Source of the DNA: CAVWDI01 sp963793095
GTDB taxonomy: Bacteria; Chloroflexota; Anaerolineae; Anaerolineales; UBA4823
DNA length: 64,000 bases
Assembly (NCBI GenBank): GCA_963793095.1
Contig: CAWBYY010000002.1
Location: 1,178,001 to 1,242,000, forward strand
Direction: 5' to 3'
The position numbers and the translations under genes were made by a program. The notes below the pieces were generated by a model, which was given only the letters and a program-made list of their open reading frames with translations, made no database searches and was not told where the DNA came from. Below are positions 33,604 to 43,418 of this stretch, piece after piece (the stretch's first letter is position 1; the number at the start of each line of letters is the position of its first letter).

Positions 33604-34830
33604 GTTTTACACTGTTGCTGGATCTTGATGATACTCTGCTCAAGAATAATTTCGATGAATTTCTTCCATATTACCTGGAAACATTTTCTAAGTCCGCATC
33701 TCCAATATTAGAACCGGAAAGTTTTGTAAAAGCATTGATGGAATCAACCTGGGCAATGATAAAAAATCGCCAACCCGATTGTACATTGATGGAAGTATTT
33801 GAGTCATCATTTTATCCAAAAATGAATATTAACAAGGAGGACTTCCAAATTTTTGCCGAGAAATTTTATTTGGAAGAATATCCAAAACTGCAAGTGCATA
33901 CGAAACCCATTCCGGGAGCGGCGGAATTGATACAAGCCGCCAATAAGAAAGGGTTTTCAGTTTCAATATCCACCAATCCAATATTCCCAATGGTAGAAAT
34001 TCGAGAAAGGTTGGATTGGGCGAACCTTTCATGGAAAGAAAACCAATATGATTTAATATCTTCTTTTGAGACATTTCATTTTGCCAAGCCTGATCCAGCA
34101 TATTTCGCTGAATTATTGGCACAGCTCGGGTGGCCACAAGGAGCAGTGCTTGTGGTAGGAGATGACCTGGAAAACGACATCTTCGCAGCAAACCAACTGG
34201 GCTTGACAACATACTGGGTTAATCCGGTTGATGAAGAAATTGAAGGCAAGTTCATATCAGCTACCTCCCAAGGCAGCCTGGCAGATTTAATGTTATGGAT
34301 TGAACGAACGCCATTGGAACAGCTTATGCCGAATTATTCAACCGTCGAGTCCATTCTGGCAACCTTACGCTCAACCCCGGCAGCGTTGGACACCATTAGC
34401 CGAAATTCAGATAATTCAATGTGGGCACTGCACCCTCTGGAGGGAGAATGGGGCTTAACCGAGATTATGTGCCACCTGAGAGATGTTGATGTGGAAGTTA
34501 ACCATCGAAAGAGTCGTTCAAATGTTGGAAGAAAACAATCCATTCCTGCCTGGAATTGACACTGACCGATGGGCGGACGATCGTAAGTATTTTGAACAGG
34601 ATGGTGAATCTGCTTTGAAAGGATTTATCGCAGCCAGGATTAATCTGGTCGAACATTTGGAGAAATTAGACCGGGCAGATTGGGAAAGACCTGCAAGGCA
34701 CGCAATTTTTGGTCCAACAAGCCTCAAAGAATTATTGAGCATCTCTGCATCCCATGATAGGACGCATTTAAGACAGGTAAATAAGATCATTAAGGCGTTG
34801 TTCGCTGATAATCGATTCAGTAATAATTAG
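33600..34830 (+). CDS. HAD-family hydrolase fused to a DinB-like domain (frameshifted)
   Basis: The first part (about 235 residues) is a HAD hydrolase: motif I LLLDLDDTLLKNN, motif II around SISTNP, and motif IV VVGDDLENDIFAANQLG. The frame continues into a DinB-like start (WALHPLEGEWGLTEIMCHLRDVDVEV), then leaves it at 34497-34503. Removing one A restores ERVVQMLEENNPFLPG and the rest of a DinB domain with ASHDRTHLRQVNKI. Three His (MCHL, SHDRTH) match the metal-binding set of DinB/YfiT proteins. Start choice: TTG at 33600, with AGGAG upstream, overlapping the stop of the Cys-rich gene. A HAD-DinB fusion is unusual. Substrates are unknown. Confidence 0.82.
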
Positions 34831-34941
34831 TTTCCTGATTATTGAGTGATAAAGTTGAAATCAATTTTGTCAGCAACCAATCTCCTGGCAGAGTGTTTAA
34901 TCAGACGATTTGAATTGAATTTATCTCCATAGGAGGAATAA

Positions 34942-36196
34942 ATGCAAAGACGGGTAGTCATTACAGGCTTGGGTTGTGTATCGCCTCTCGGGAATGATGT
35001 AAATACTACTTGGGAAAACATTCTTGCTGGAAAATCCGGGGCAGCGAAAATCACCCATTTTGATACTGATGGGTTCAGAACAAATTTCGCTGCAGAAGTG
35101 AAAGGATTCGATGGAGCTGAATTATTTGGAAACCGGGAAGCAAGGAAATTGGATCGATATGCTCAATTTGCACTGGCTGCAGCATCCCAGGCAATTGACA
35201 ACGCAGAGCTTGAAATTACCGATCAGAATCGTGATCGGATAGGTGTGGTATCAGGAACTGGTATTGGGGGTGTGAATACTCTGGATCAGCAAATGCAAGT
35301 TTATTATGAGAAAGGTCCAGGCAGGATAAGCCCTTTCTTGGTACCAATGATGCTTCCGGACACTGGTGCTGGGATGATCGCAATTCAATATGGGGTTCGG
35401 GGGCCGAATATGGCTGTTGTCACTGCCTGCGCAACAGGCACAAATGCGATTGGTGAGGCAGCCGAAATGATCAGGAGGGGCTCTGCTGATATTATGATTG
35501 CAGGAGGCAGCGAAGCTGCGATAATCCCAATCGCAGTTGCTGGATTAATTGTGATGGGCGCACTTTCCCGAAGAAATGACGATCCAGAAGCAGCCTCAAG
35601 GCCATTTGATTTAGACAGAGACGGCTTTGTGATTGGAGAAGGTTCAGCAATTATGGTTTTGGAAGATTTGGAACACGCCCAGAGCCGGGGCGCATCCATA
35701 TTAGCAGAAGTCAGTGGTTACGGTACAACCAATGATGCCTTTCATATATCCGCGCCAGCAGAAAAAGGTGATGGAGCAGCCAGGTGTATGCAGAATTGTC
35801 TTGAAAATGCGCAATTGGGGGTCGATGATATTGATTACATCAATGCTCATGGCACGAGTACAACCCTTAATGATAGAAGCGAAACCGCCGCGATAAAATA
35901 TGTTTTTGGTGAGAAGGCGTACAATCTACCTGTGTCCTCCACTAAATCGATGACTGGTCACCTTCTGGGGGCATCGGGTGCGTTGGAAGCGGTATTATGC
36001 ATAAAAGCGATACAGGAAGGTGTACTACCACCTACAATCAATTACGAGAACTCCTGATCCTGAATGTGATCTTGATTATGTGCCTAATGTAGCTCGAAAT
36101 CAAAAAATCGATCATGTAATGTCAAATTCCTTTGGTTTTGGCGGTCATAATGCATCCATAATTATCAGCAAGTTCATCAATCATTCCGAAACCTGA
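34942..36196 (+). CDS. fabF: Beta-ketoacyl-ACP synthase II (frameshifted near the C-terminus)
   Basis: The gene encodes a condensing enzyme of fatty-acid elongation. A strong AGGAGG (34931-34936) precedes the ATG. The nucleophile Cys163 is in VTACATGTNAIGEAAE, and the two catalytic histidines are in INAHGTSTTLND and KSMTGHLLGASG. The open frame stops at 36057, too early by about 47 residues, after INYENS. Deleting one A at 36049/36050 gives the family sequence YETPDPECDLDYVPN and then SNSFGFGGHNASII, ending at 36196. This restores the normal length of about 418. As this enzyme is usually essential, an indel error is more likely than a real mutation. fabH follows by 76 bases. Confidence 0.93.
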
Positions 36197-36272
36197 TAAA
36201 AAGATCATAATACTTGGACAACCGCTATTTTTAAAGATGATATAAAGTTAATACAGGAAAGAGTGTTTAGAA

Positions 36273-37388
36273 ATGAGTCCATATGCACATATAACCGGTT
36301 GGGGGATGGCTGTCCCAGAACGCGTCCTTACAAACCAGGATTTAGAGAAAATGGTGGATACCAGCGATGAGTGGATAGTAACTCGAACTGGTATACACGA
36401 AAGAAGGATAGTGTCAGATGGTGAAACAACAGCCAGCCTGGCTACCAAAGCATCTTTGAAGGCATTGGGTGTGGCAAATATCGCGCCAGCTGAGGTGGAT
36501 TTAATAATTGTTTCTACATCATCCCCAGAATATTTATTCCCTGCGACCGCCTCGCTTGTTCAGGATAATCTCGGTGCAAACAAGGCGGGTGCATTCGACA
36601 TATTGGCCGCCTGCACTGGTTTCATCTATGCATTGAATATTGCGAGCCAGGCAATTCGTTCTGGTTCAATCAAGAATGCAATAGTTGTTGGATCGGAGAC
36701 TTTATCGCGCATAGTCGATTGGAATGACCGTGCAACCTGTGTCCTTTTTGGAGATGGTGCTGGTGCCTTTGTGCTCCAGGCTGGAGAAGAAGAATCCGGA
36801 TTATTATCCGCTGTGATGAGATCAGATGGTTCTGGAATGGATTTATTGTGTTTGCCGGGAGGCGGGAGCCGTTTTCCGACCAGCGTTGAGACGGTCAATC
36901 AGGGAATGCACTTTGTAAAAATGAATGGGCGGGAAGTTTTTCGGTTTGCAACCCGCGTTATGGTCCAATCCACTCAGGAGGTTGTGCGAAAAGCGAATTT
37001 AACCCTGGATGATATCAATCTGGTTATTCCCCACCAGGCAAATAAACGCATAATTGAAACAGCAGTCAGGAATCTCAATATCCCGATAGAACGCTGTGCT
37101 ATAAATATTGACCGGTTTGGAAATACCTCCACAGCTTCCATTCCGATCGCTACGTGTGAAGCCATTGCTGAAGGAAGATTAAACCCCGGCGATAATGTCG
37201 TCTTTGTTGGGTTTGGGGCAGGATTGACCTGGGGTGCTGCGGCAGTCAAATGGGGTGGTCCTTTCCCAGGTTTACGAGTGGTCAGACCACCAGCATTCCG
37301 GTTTTATGCTCGATTGCGGTCGTTTGTTAAACGGGTTCTCAGAAAAATAGACGCTGTTATCTGGGGCTCATTAGAATCCCGCAAATAA
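36273..37388 (+). CDS. fabH: Beta-ketoacyl-ACP synthase III
   Basis: The 371-residue protein is a KAS III, which condenses acyl-CoA with malonyl-ACP to start fatty-acid synthesis. Cys114 is in ILAACTGFIYAL, the His in VIPHQANKRIIE, and the Asn in RFGNTSTASIPIA; together they form the catalytic triad. DTSDEWIVTRTGIHERRI is the N-terminal signature. It is about 40 residues longer than usual, with a basic, hydrophobic C-terminal extension (RPPAFRFYARLRSFVKRVLRKID) that could associate with the membrane. It follows fabF, and together they form a small fab pair without fabD or acpP in the window. Confidence 0.95.
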   Translation: MSPYAHITGWGMAVPERVLTNQDLEKMVDTSDEWIVTRTGIHERRIVSDGETTASLATKASLKALGVANIAPAEVDLIIVSTSSPEYLFPATASLVQDNLGANKAGAFDILAACTGFIYALNIASQAIRSGSIKNAIVVGSETLSRIVDWNDRATCVLFGDGAGAFVLQAGEEESGLLSAVMRSDGSGMDLLCLPGGGSRFPTSVETVNQGMHFVKMNGREVFRFATRVMVQSTQEVVRKANLTLDDINLVIPHQANKRIIETAVRNLNIPIERCAINIDRFGNTSTASIPIATCEAIAEGRLNPGDNVVFVGFGAGLTWGAAAVKWGGPFPGLRVVRPPAFRFYARLRSFVKRVLRKIDAVIWGSLESRK

Positions 37389-37621
37389 GAATAATTCGTT
37401 TTAATTCTATATGCGGGAGTATTCCCGATTAACTTTTTCTGTCATAATTCTATCTTGGGAGGGTTTCTAAAGATAAAATTAGAACATTTGTTGATGTACC
37501 CCAAAATTTGTTAGAACGTTGTTAGAAATCAATCCAATTCCTTATTGCTCCTACCAAGCTGTTATTTAGGTTGGTATAATCAGTTTTGTTATCGGAACAT
37601 TTTCACTGTTTTGGAGGTTGA

Positions 37622-39487
37622 GTGAATCCAACTAGAAATAGATCATCGATTATATATCTGTTGTTGTTTATCGCTATCATATCGATGGTTGTTTATAATT
37701 TTCAACAGTCTTCAACTACCCAGGAAGCCCTTTCAATAAATGAGCTTGCAGCTGAAATTCAAGCCGGGAAGATAGAAAGGATCGTTGAAGATGATAACCG
37801 TTTGCGGATAATTGATGAAAAAGGGAACGAAAGGACATCTTATAAAGAAAGAGATTCCACATTAGTGGAACAATTAAAGGCATTGGGGGTAACCACTGAA
37901 CAACTTCAGTCTGAGAATAATATCCGGATAGAGATAAAACCACCCAGCGCCTGGTTAGGCATCGCCACAGCACTGGGTTATATTCTTCCGTTTATTATTC
38001 TTGCAGGTGTGTTCTGGTTTGTATTCAGGCAAGCCCAGGGGAGCAACAATGCTGCTTTGTCCTTCGGTAAATCACGCGCCCGGATGTTTACCGGCGATCA
38101 ACCAACTGTCACTTTCCAGGATGTTGCCGGGGTAGAAGAAGCGAAAGAAGATCTACAGGAAGTTGTTGAATTTCTGCGCGAGCCAGAAAAATTTATTGCA
38201 ATTGGGGCTCGAATTCCGAAAGGCGTATTGCTTGTAGGTCCACCCGGGACAGGTAAGACTTTGCTGGCGAAGGCTGTATCCGGTGAGGCGGGCGTGCCAT
38301 TTTTCTCAATTTCTGGCTCAGAGTTTGTTGAGATGTTTGTTGGCGTTGGCGCCAGCCGTGTTAGAGATCTTTTTGATCAGGCTAAACGGCACTCGCCATG
38401 TATCGTCTTTGTTGATGAGATTGACGCAGTCGGACGTCATCGAGGCGCTGGATTGGGGGGCAGCCATGACGAGAGAGAACAAACTCTTAACCAGATGCTC
38501 GTCGAGATGGATGGCTTTGATACAGATACAAATGTGATTATTATGGCGGCGACAAACCGGCCGGATATCCTTGACCCAGCCCTCTTAAGGCCAGGTCGAT
38601 TTGATAGACGAGTGGTTCTTGACAGGCCGGATATGAGAGGTCGCGAAGCAATATTGAAGGTGCATACAAAGGGGAAACCACTCGCGCCGGATGTTGACCT
38701 TGGGGTTCTGTCGCGTTCAACGCCAGGTTTTGTTGGCGCCGACATCGAAAATCTGGTAAATGAAGCCGCGATTTTGGCTGCCAGGCGAAATAAAAAATTG
38801 ATCGGTCAATCCGAGCTGGAGGAATCGATTGAGCGCGTTATTGCCGGACCTGAAAGGAAGAGCCGTCTTATTAGTGAAGACGAGAAAAAGATTGTCGCTT
38901 ACCATGAAGCTGGACATGCAGTGGTAATGAACGCATTGCCACAGGCGGACCCAGTCCACAAAGTCTCGATAATTGCCCGAGGTATGGCTGGTGGATATAC
39001 TTTGGCATTACCTGAAGAAGACCGGACTTTAATGCCTCGCAAGAAACTGCTGGCGGATATGGTTGGATTGCTTGGTGGACGTGCTGCTGAGGAACTGGTG
39101 TTCGATGACATAACTTCGGGTGCTTCCAATGATCTTGAAAGAGTAACAAGAATGGCTCGTACGATGGTAACCCGACTAGGTATGAGCAGCCAATTAGGTC
39201 CAATGGTTTATGGCCAAAAAGAAGAATTGATATTCCTCGGTAGGGAGATATCTGAACAGCGCGATTATTCAGAAGCGATTGCGGAACAGATAGATGCCGA
39301 AGTGCGGAATATGGTGAATGAAGCCTATGAACGGGCGAAACAGATTTTAATCGATTACCGGGATAAGCTGGATGCGGTTGCAAAGAAATTATTGGAAGTT
39401 GAGACGATTACCCGGGATGAATTTGAAAAAATATTCCCGCCTCCGTTCCCTAAAACAGGCGGAACCCCGGAACCTATGGCTTTATAG
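37622..39487 (+). CDS. ftsH: ATP-dependent zinc metalloprotease FtsH
   Basis: The 621-residue membrane protease has two N-terminal membrane segments (about residues 10-27 and 117-136) flanking an outer domain. Its AAA+ module has Walker A GPPGTGKT (206-213), Walker B IVFVDEIDAVGRHRG and the second-region-of-homology ATNRPDILDPALLRPGRFDR. The protease domain has HEAGH (428-432) and a C-terminal helical region ending in PFPKTGG. It degrades membrane and short-lived cytosolic proteins. The GTG start has GGAGGTTGA just upstream. A strong terminator follows at 39516. Confidence 0.98.
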   Translation: MNPTRNRSSIIYLLLFIAIISMVVYNFQQSSTTQEALSINELAAEIQAGKIERIVEDDNRLRIIDEKGNERTSYKERDSTLVEQLKALGVTTEQLQSENNIRIEIKPPSAWLGIATALGYILPFIILAGVFWFVFRQAQGSNNAALSFGKSRARMFTGDQPTVTFQDVAGVEEAKEDLQEVVEFLREPEKFIAIGARIPKGVLLVGPPGTGKTLLAKAVSGEAGVPFFSISGSEFVEMFVGVGASRVRDLFDQAKRHSPCIVFVDEIDAVGRHRGAGLGGSHDEREQTLNQMLVEMDGFDTDTNVIIMAATNRPDILDPALLRPGRFDRRVVLDRPDMRGREAILKVHTKGKPLAPDVDLGVLSRSTPGFVGADIENLVNEAAILAARRNKKLIGQSELEESIERVIAGPERKSRLISEDEKKIVAYHEAGHAVVMNALPQADPVHKVSIIARGMAGGYTLALPEEDRTLMPRKKLLADMVGLLGGRAAEELVFDDITSGASNDLERVTRMARTMVTRLGMSSQLGPMVYGQKEELIFLGREISEQRDYSEAIAEQIDAEVRNMVNEAYERAKQILIDYRDKLDAVAKKLLEVETITRDEFEKIFPPPFPKTGGTPEPMAL

Positions 39488-39515
39488 GAAAAAACAATTC
39501 CGGATTTGGATACTG

Positions 39516-39552
39516 GCGTGAAACGAATACATACGTTTCACGCTTTCGTTTT
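39516..39552 (+). terminator. Rho-independent terminator after ftsH
   Basis: A perfect 10-bp inverted repeat, GCGTGAAACG and CGTTTCACGC, encloses an 8-base loop and is followed by TTTCGTTTTTT. It lies about 30 bases after the ftsH stop codon and about 30 bases before the ygfZ start, so ygfZ has its own promoter or depends on readthrough. Confidence 0.88.
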
Positions 39553-39582
39553 TTAGAAATTAATATACTTGATAGATTAAAA

Positions 39583-40560
39583 GTGAACCCGAGCTCCAAT
39601 TATTTCATCATTGAAGATCCAGGCTGTTTGGAATTAATCGGGGAAGATTGTTTTGATTTCCTGCAAAGACAGACTACAAATGACCTAAACATGTTAAAAG
39701 AGAGCGGGGTTTTGCACACCGTCTTGACAACTGGTAATGCGAATATTCTTGATTTATTGACTCTACTCCCAGAATTTGAGCAAAGTTCAGATCCGCAAAC
39801 CGATTTGAACAGCATATATATACTCACCTTAAACGGTTACGGTGAAAATACTTTCAAGTATCTGAAGAGTCGTATTTTCTTTATGGATAAAGTCAGTATT
39901 TCGGACAGGAGCAAAGATTATATACAGGTTGAGCTGTTTGAAGATTGTTTGGATAGTGTTTTAAATTTCTTGGGGTTTGAAAGCTTACCGGAACCCGGAC
40001 ATGCAGAAATCAAAATTATCAACGGTAGAATTATCTGGGCATTAGGAAGCATGGATAAATTGATCCTGACCTGCCGGCTGTTTTATCCAATTGATCTTCA
40101 AAATGTTGTGAGTGATGCAATCAGAGAATCAGGGGGCGAAGAATTAAGTTCGTTTGAATATAATTTACTCAGACTTGAAGCGGGTTTCCCGGTTGAAACA
40201 AGGGAATTGACAGAAGAATATTCTCCACTGGAAGTAGGCCTGGAGAATTTCATCTCAACTTCAAAAGGCTGCTATACAGGTCAGGAGGTTATTGCACGGC
40301 AGTTAAATTATGGAAAGGTTGCCAGGCAGCTTTGCGGTATAAAATTAGATAAAATGGCGGACACTGCTGACAGGGTCTGGTTAGATGGCCGGACCATCGG
40401 GGTGGTTACTTCGGTCGGTAATTCTCCCAGGTTTGGATTTATTGCTCTTGGCGTTTTGCGGAAACCTTACAATCAGGCTGGTACTGAAGTACTTGTGGGG
40501 AGTGAGTATGAGAGATCCGCTAGGGCGGTATGTATAAATTTGCCGTTCGGTATTGATTAA
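39583..40560 (+). CDS. ygfZ: YgfZ/GcvT-domain folate-binding protein
   Basis: The 325-residue protein has the YgfZ signature KGCYTGQEVIARQLNYGKVAR, in which the Cys is the family hallmark, and the GcvT-like N-terminal domain with QTTNDLNML and VLTTGNANILDLLTLL. Bacterial YgfZ helps maintain certain Fe-S enzymes in a folate-dependent way. The start GTG (39583) was chosen for position and length. A longer loop rich in acidic residues appears near residues 60-70. It is separated from ftsH by a terminator and converges with a minus-strand gene. Confidence 0.88.
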   Translation: MNPSSNYFIIEDPGCLELIGEDCFDFLQRQTTNDLNMLKESGVLHTVLTTGNANILDLLTLLPEFEQSSDPQTDLNSIYILTLNGYGENTFKYLKSRIFFMDKVSISDRSKDYIQVELFEDCLDSVLNFLGFESLPEPGHAEIKIINGRIIWALGSMDKLILTCRLFYPIDLQNVVSDAIRESGGEELSSFEYNLLRLEAGFPVETRELTEEYSPLEVGLENFISTSKGCYTGQEVIARQLNYGKVARQLCGIKLDKMADTADRVWLDGRTIGVVTSVGNSPRFGFIALGVLRKPYNQAGTEVLVGSEYERSARAVCINLPFGID

Positions 40561-40599
40561 TAATTACAAATCCTGCGTCGTACAATCCCCGATCTGGTT

Positions 40600-41238
40600 T
40601 TATGCTCCTATTAAAATCGCGCGTGCAGGCGCTCCGTCCGATCCCTTAATTTTTATCGGCAAACAGAATAAGGTGTACCTCCCCTGAGAAACATTGTATA
40701 AATTTAAACCTTCGACTATGACTACACCTGCGGATAACAAAGTCCTGTGGGTTGGGGCAGTATCCACGTAGGGAGCAACCGAAAGGTAATCTACCCCTAC
40801 CAGTTTTATGCCTCTTTCAACTAAGAATTGGGCGCCATCTTCACTTACTGCAACAAAGTTCTCATCGAACATTTTTTCATCACACGCCCAGTAATTTGAA
40901 TTTCTCGTCTTAATCAACAAGCGTTTAACCCGGGTTGGAATGTCCGATTTTTCCAATACGGTAGCAGATACCAGATCAATTTCATTATCAAGACTGAGGA
41001 CATAAGCCCTGCCGTGGAGGATATCAAGCGGAAGTTGATCAACAGTGGCGGATTCTCCACCGAGGAAATGGTACGGCGCATCCACATGTGTACCAACATG
41101 GACGCTCATTTGTATTTGTGTTACGTTTGCATCCGCCCCTTCCTCAATTTTCTGCACCCTTTTCAATACTACTGGCGGATCACCCGGCCAGATTGGTAAA
41201 TGGGGGGAAATTGTTAAGGAAATATCAAAAGTCTTCAT
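40600..41238 (-). CDS. Cyclase-family (kynurenine formamidase-like) amide hydrolase
   Basis: The 212-residue protein has the metal-binding motif HVGTHVDAPYHF of the cyclase/KynB family (Pfam PF04199), with LTISPHLPIWPGDPPV at the start and GVDYLSVAPYVD later. Relatives hydrolyse N-formylkynurenine and related amides with a metal ion. It is the last gene of a minus-strand run and lies 74 bases after the OSBS/NSAR-family gene. In that setting a deacylase acting on an N-acyl amino acid is conceivable, but this is inference. Confidence 0.85.
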   Translation of the reverse strand: MKTFDISLTISPHLPIWPGDPPVVLKRVQKIEEGADANVTQIQMSVHVGTHVDAPYHFLGGESATVDQLPLDILHGRAYVLSLDNEIDLVSATVLEKSDIPTRVKRLLIKTRNSNYWACDEKMFDENFVAVSEDGAQFLVERGIKLVGVDYLSVAPYVDTAPTHRTLLSAGVVIVEGLNLYNVSQGRYTLFCLPIKIKGSDGAPARAILIGA

Positions 41239-41312
41239 TAGTTTCTCATCGATAAAAATTCTTGATCTAGATTATTGAATTATTCTTTCAAATATTAATT
41301 TATATCCATATA

Positions 41313-42416
41313 TTAAATTGAAATTTTCGAAAGAGTGTACTGATTGACTGCCTTATGATCGATTTCTATGCCCAGGCCTGGTTCTACTGGCACATTAATA
41401 GTACTGTCGGGATTGAGTGTGAATACCTGGTGGGTTATGTCTCTATGGTAGTATCTATCTGTAGCGGATATATCACCAGGAAGAGTGAACCCTGGCAGGG
41501 TTGCTAAAGCCAGATTCGCGGCTCTACCCACACCAGTTTCAAGCATTCCCCCGCACCAGACCGGGATATTTTGAGAATAACCAATATTATGAACTTCAAC
41601 TGCCTGGCTGAGTCCTCCTAACCGGCCAGCTTTTATGTTGATAATCCTGCAAGCTTGCATTTCTAAAGCCTGGCGCGCATGCCTGGGGGAGATTATGCTT
41701 TCATCGAGACAAATCGGAGTATTTAATTTACCCTGGAGCAACTTATGGTCCCACAGATCATCCTCAGCGAGTGGTTGTTCAATCAGGATCAAGCCAAATC
41801 GATCAATTTCCCCAAAAACTTCTGAGGTTTCCAGTGTATATGCTGAGTTTGCATCAACTTGCATAGGTAGATCTGGAAACTCAGACCGTATTGCTTTAAT
41901 GTCAGCTATATCCCGACCAGGTTTTATCTTTATCTTTATCCTGCCGTACCCATCTGATAAATACGAAGTAACTATATTGACCAGCTCTAGTGGGGATTCT
42001 TGAATTCCCACGGATACACCTACAGGTACTTTTTCAACTCCTCCACCGAATAGCTGGCTGAGCGAGGCATTCTCCATTTTCCCCTTTATATCCCAGAAAA
42101 CCATTTCCAGACCAGCTTTGGCCATAGGGTGACCTCTCACGAACTGCACTAGAGATTGCATTTCCTGTGCACTTTTAATGTTTTTCTCGAGGACTGACGG
42201 TATTAAATAATCCCTGAGAATATGCAGCGCGGTGACGGAAGTTTCATAGGAATATCCCGGATCGCGGTCAGCGACGCATTCACCATACCCAATAACACCA
42301 TCGCTAAATCCTTCAAGCAGTAAACATTCACGGGTTTTTATCCTTCCGAACGAAGTTTCAAATGGACTGCGCAGCGGCATTCGCAGGTGATACAGATTAA
42401 TTTTTTCAAGATTCAT
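41313..42416 (-). CDS. menC: Enolase-superfamily OSBS/N-succinylamino acid racemase-type enzyme
   Basis: The 367-residue protein belongs to the o-succinylbenzoate synthase branch of the enolase superfamily. The catalytic Lys is in KIKIKPGRD, metal ligands in MQVDANSAYT, LIEQPLAEDD and CLDESIISPR, and the second Lys in INIKAGRLGG. It could be MenC (menaquinone synthesis) or N-succinylamino acid racemase; many members do both. No other men gene is present, and its ATG overlaps the stop of the GNAT gene by 4 bases. In Geobacillus such a racemase plus GNAT succinyltransferase converts D- to L-amino acids. The pairing favours the racemase role, but does not prove it. Confidence 0.88.
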   Translation of the reverse strand: MNLEKINLYHLRMPLRSPFETSFGRIKTRECLLLEGFSDGVIGYGECVADRDPGYSYETSVTALHILRDYLIPSVLEKNIKSAQEMQSLVQFVRGHPMAKAGLEMVFWDIKGKMENASLSQLFGGGVEKVPVGVSVGIQESPLELVNIVTSYLSDGYGRIKIKIKPGRDIADIKAIRSEFPDLPMQVDANSAYTLETSEVFGEIDRFGLILIEQPLAEDDLWDHKLLQGKLNTPICLDESIISPRHARQALEMQACRIINIKAGRLGGLSQAVEVHNIGYSQNIPVWCGGMLETGVGRAANLALATLPGFTLPGDISATDRYYHRDITHQVFTLNPDSTINVPVEPGLGIEIDHKAVNQYTLSKISI

Positions 42417-43387
42417 AATGTTCTGTTCCCAAAACTTAACACATAGAAACTCCGGGCGTCCACACCTGGCATATGGACAAAATCGGTTATTAAATAATCC
42501 TGTTGGAAATAAAACTCAAACAAATCGCGGGTCAACAATCGCCATTTTCTAGCTAAGGAGATATTCTTCGCTTTCAATCCTAAGAAATCAGATGGGATCT
42601 CAATCAATATAATTGGAGGTTTACTATTGGAATGAAGGAACCCGGCAGTCATTTTATCAATCTGATCGAATTCTGATAGGGGTAATTTTTCATGATCCTG
42701 AATTGTTGGGTTGATGATTTCAGCTCCTGCTGATATAAAATGAGCCAGATCTAATTTTCGGCGCACGTTTTTACTAAGTCGCTGCTTAACGCGAGAAGAG
42801 TTGGTCCACCAGTCAACTTGAAAGCGGTCAGTAGGCAATCCAACATTTAGACCGTCACGCAAATCTCCGTACACGTTCCGCAGGTATGTATTGCATACGG
42901 CCCCCAGTTTTGATATATTCAAGTGACCATTGCGGCTCAACAAAGGATCATAGGTCCAGGTAATCCGGTCTATCTCCTGATGTCGAACTATCTGCCATTG
43001 GGCTCTCTTCAATGAGAATCCCAGTCCTTTGCTTCGATATTCTGGATGTACCCCCATCTGGTGAGAAGTATGTTTTAATCTTGGACCATCCGGAGTCGGG
43101 TAGGTACCAGGGAACCCGTATACAAATCCAACAAGGGGTGAACCGGGTGGAATATCCTGGTCAATTTCCGGTGTATTTTCTTCCTCTGAAATTTGATGGC
43201 GACTGATGTCAAAAGCACCAATAACAATACCCCCATTATGTGCAATTGTTATCAGTATATGGGCGGGTACGATTTCAGTTTCGTTTCCGGGCCAGACTAT
43301 ACGTTGAAGTTCTTCGATTGCATACATATATTCAGGTTTTTCCAATATCTGGAGCCGGAAATTATCAGCTAAAGTCCAGTTATTCAT
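42413..43387 (-). CDS. GNAT-fold N-acyltransferase paired with the OSBS/NSAR-family enzyme
   Basis: The 324-residue protein has a GNAT-like N-terminal domain: ELQRIVWPGNETEIVPAHIL, LVGFVYGFPGTY and the acyl-CoA-site region HQMGVHPEYRSKGLGFSLKRAQW. A larger C-terminal part of about 150 residues is seen in the GNAT proteins that neighbour N-succinylamino acid racemase genes. It would acylate an amino group. Its stop overlaps the next start (ATGA). It follows the epimerase gene by 31 bases. Confidence 0.82.
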   Translation of the reverse strand: MNNWTLADNFRLQILEKPEYMYAIEELQRIVWPGNETEIVPAHILITIAHNGGIVIGAFDISRHQISEEENTPEIDQDIPPGSPLVGFVYGFPGTYPTPDGPRLKHTSHQMGVHPEYRSKGLGFSLKRAQWQIVRHQEIDRITWTYDPLLSRNGHLNISKLGAVCNTYLRNVYGDLRDGLNVGLPTDRFQVDWWTNSSRVKQRLSKNVRRKLDLAHFISAGAEIINPTIQDHEKLPLSEFDQIDKMTAGFLHSNSKPPIILIEIPSDFLGLKAKNISLARKWRLLTRDLFEFYFQQDYLITDFVHMPGVDARSFYVLSFGNRTL

Positions 43388-43418
43388 TTAACGCCTCAAT
43401 TTATTATTTTATTAATAT

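Noticed and set aside
37480..37495. A GAACATTTGTTG box upstream of ftsH as a second SOS site
   Set aside because: It differs from the GAAC-N4-GTTC core in the last base, shows no extended symmetry, and ftsH is not a typical SOS gene.
38871..39383. A long open frame antisense to ftsH (about 170 codons)
   Set aside because: It lies entirely within the conserved ftsH protease domain on the other strand, and the protein has no recognisable composition or motif. It is a shadow of the real gene.
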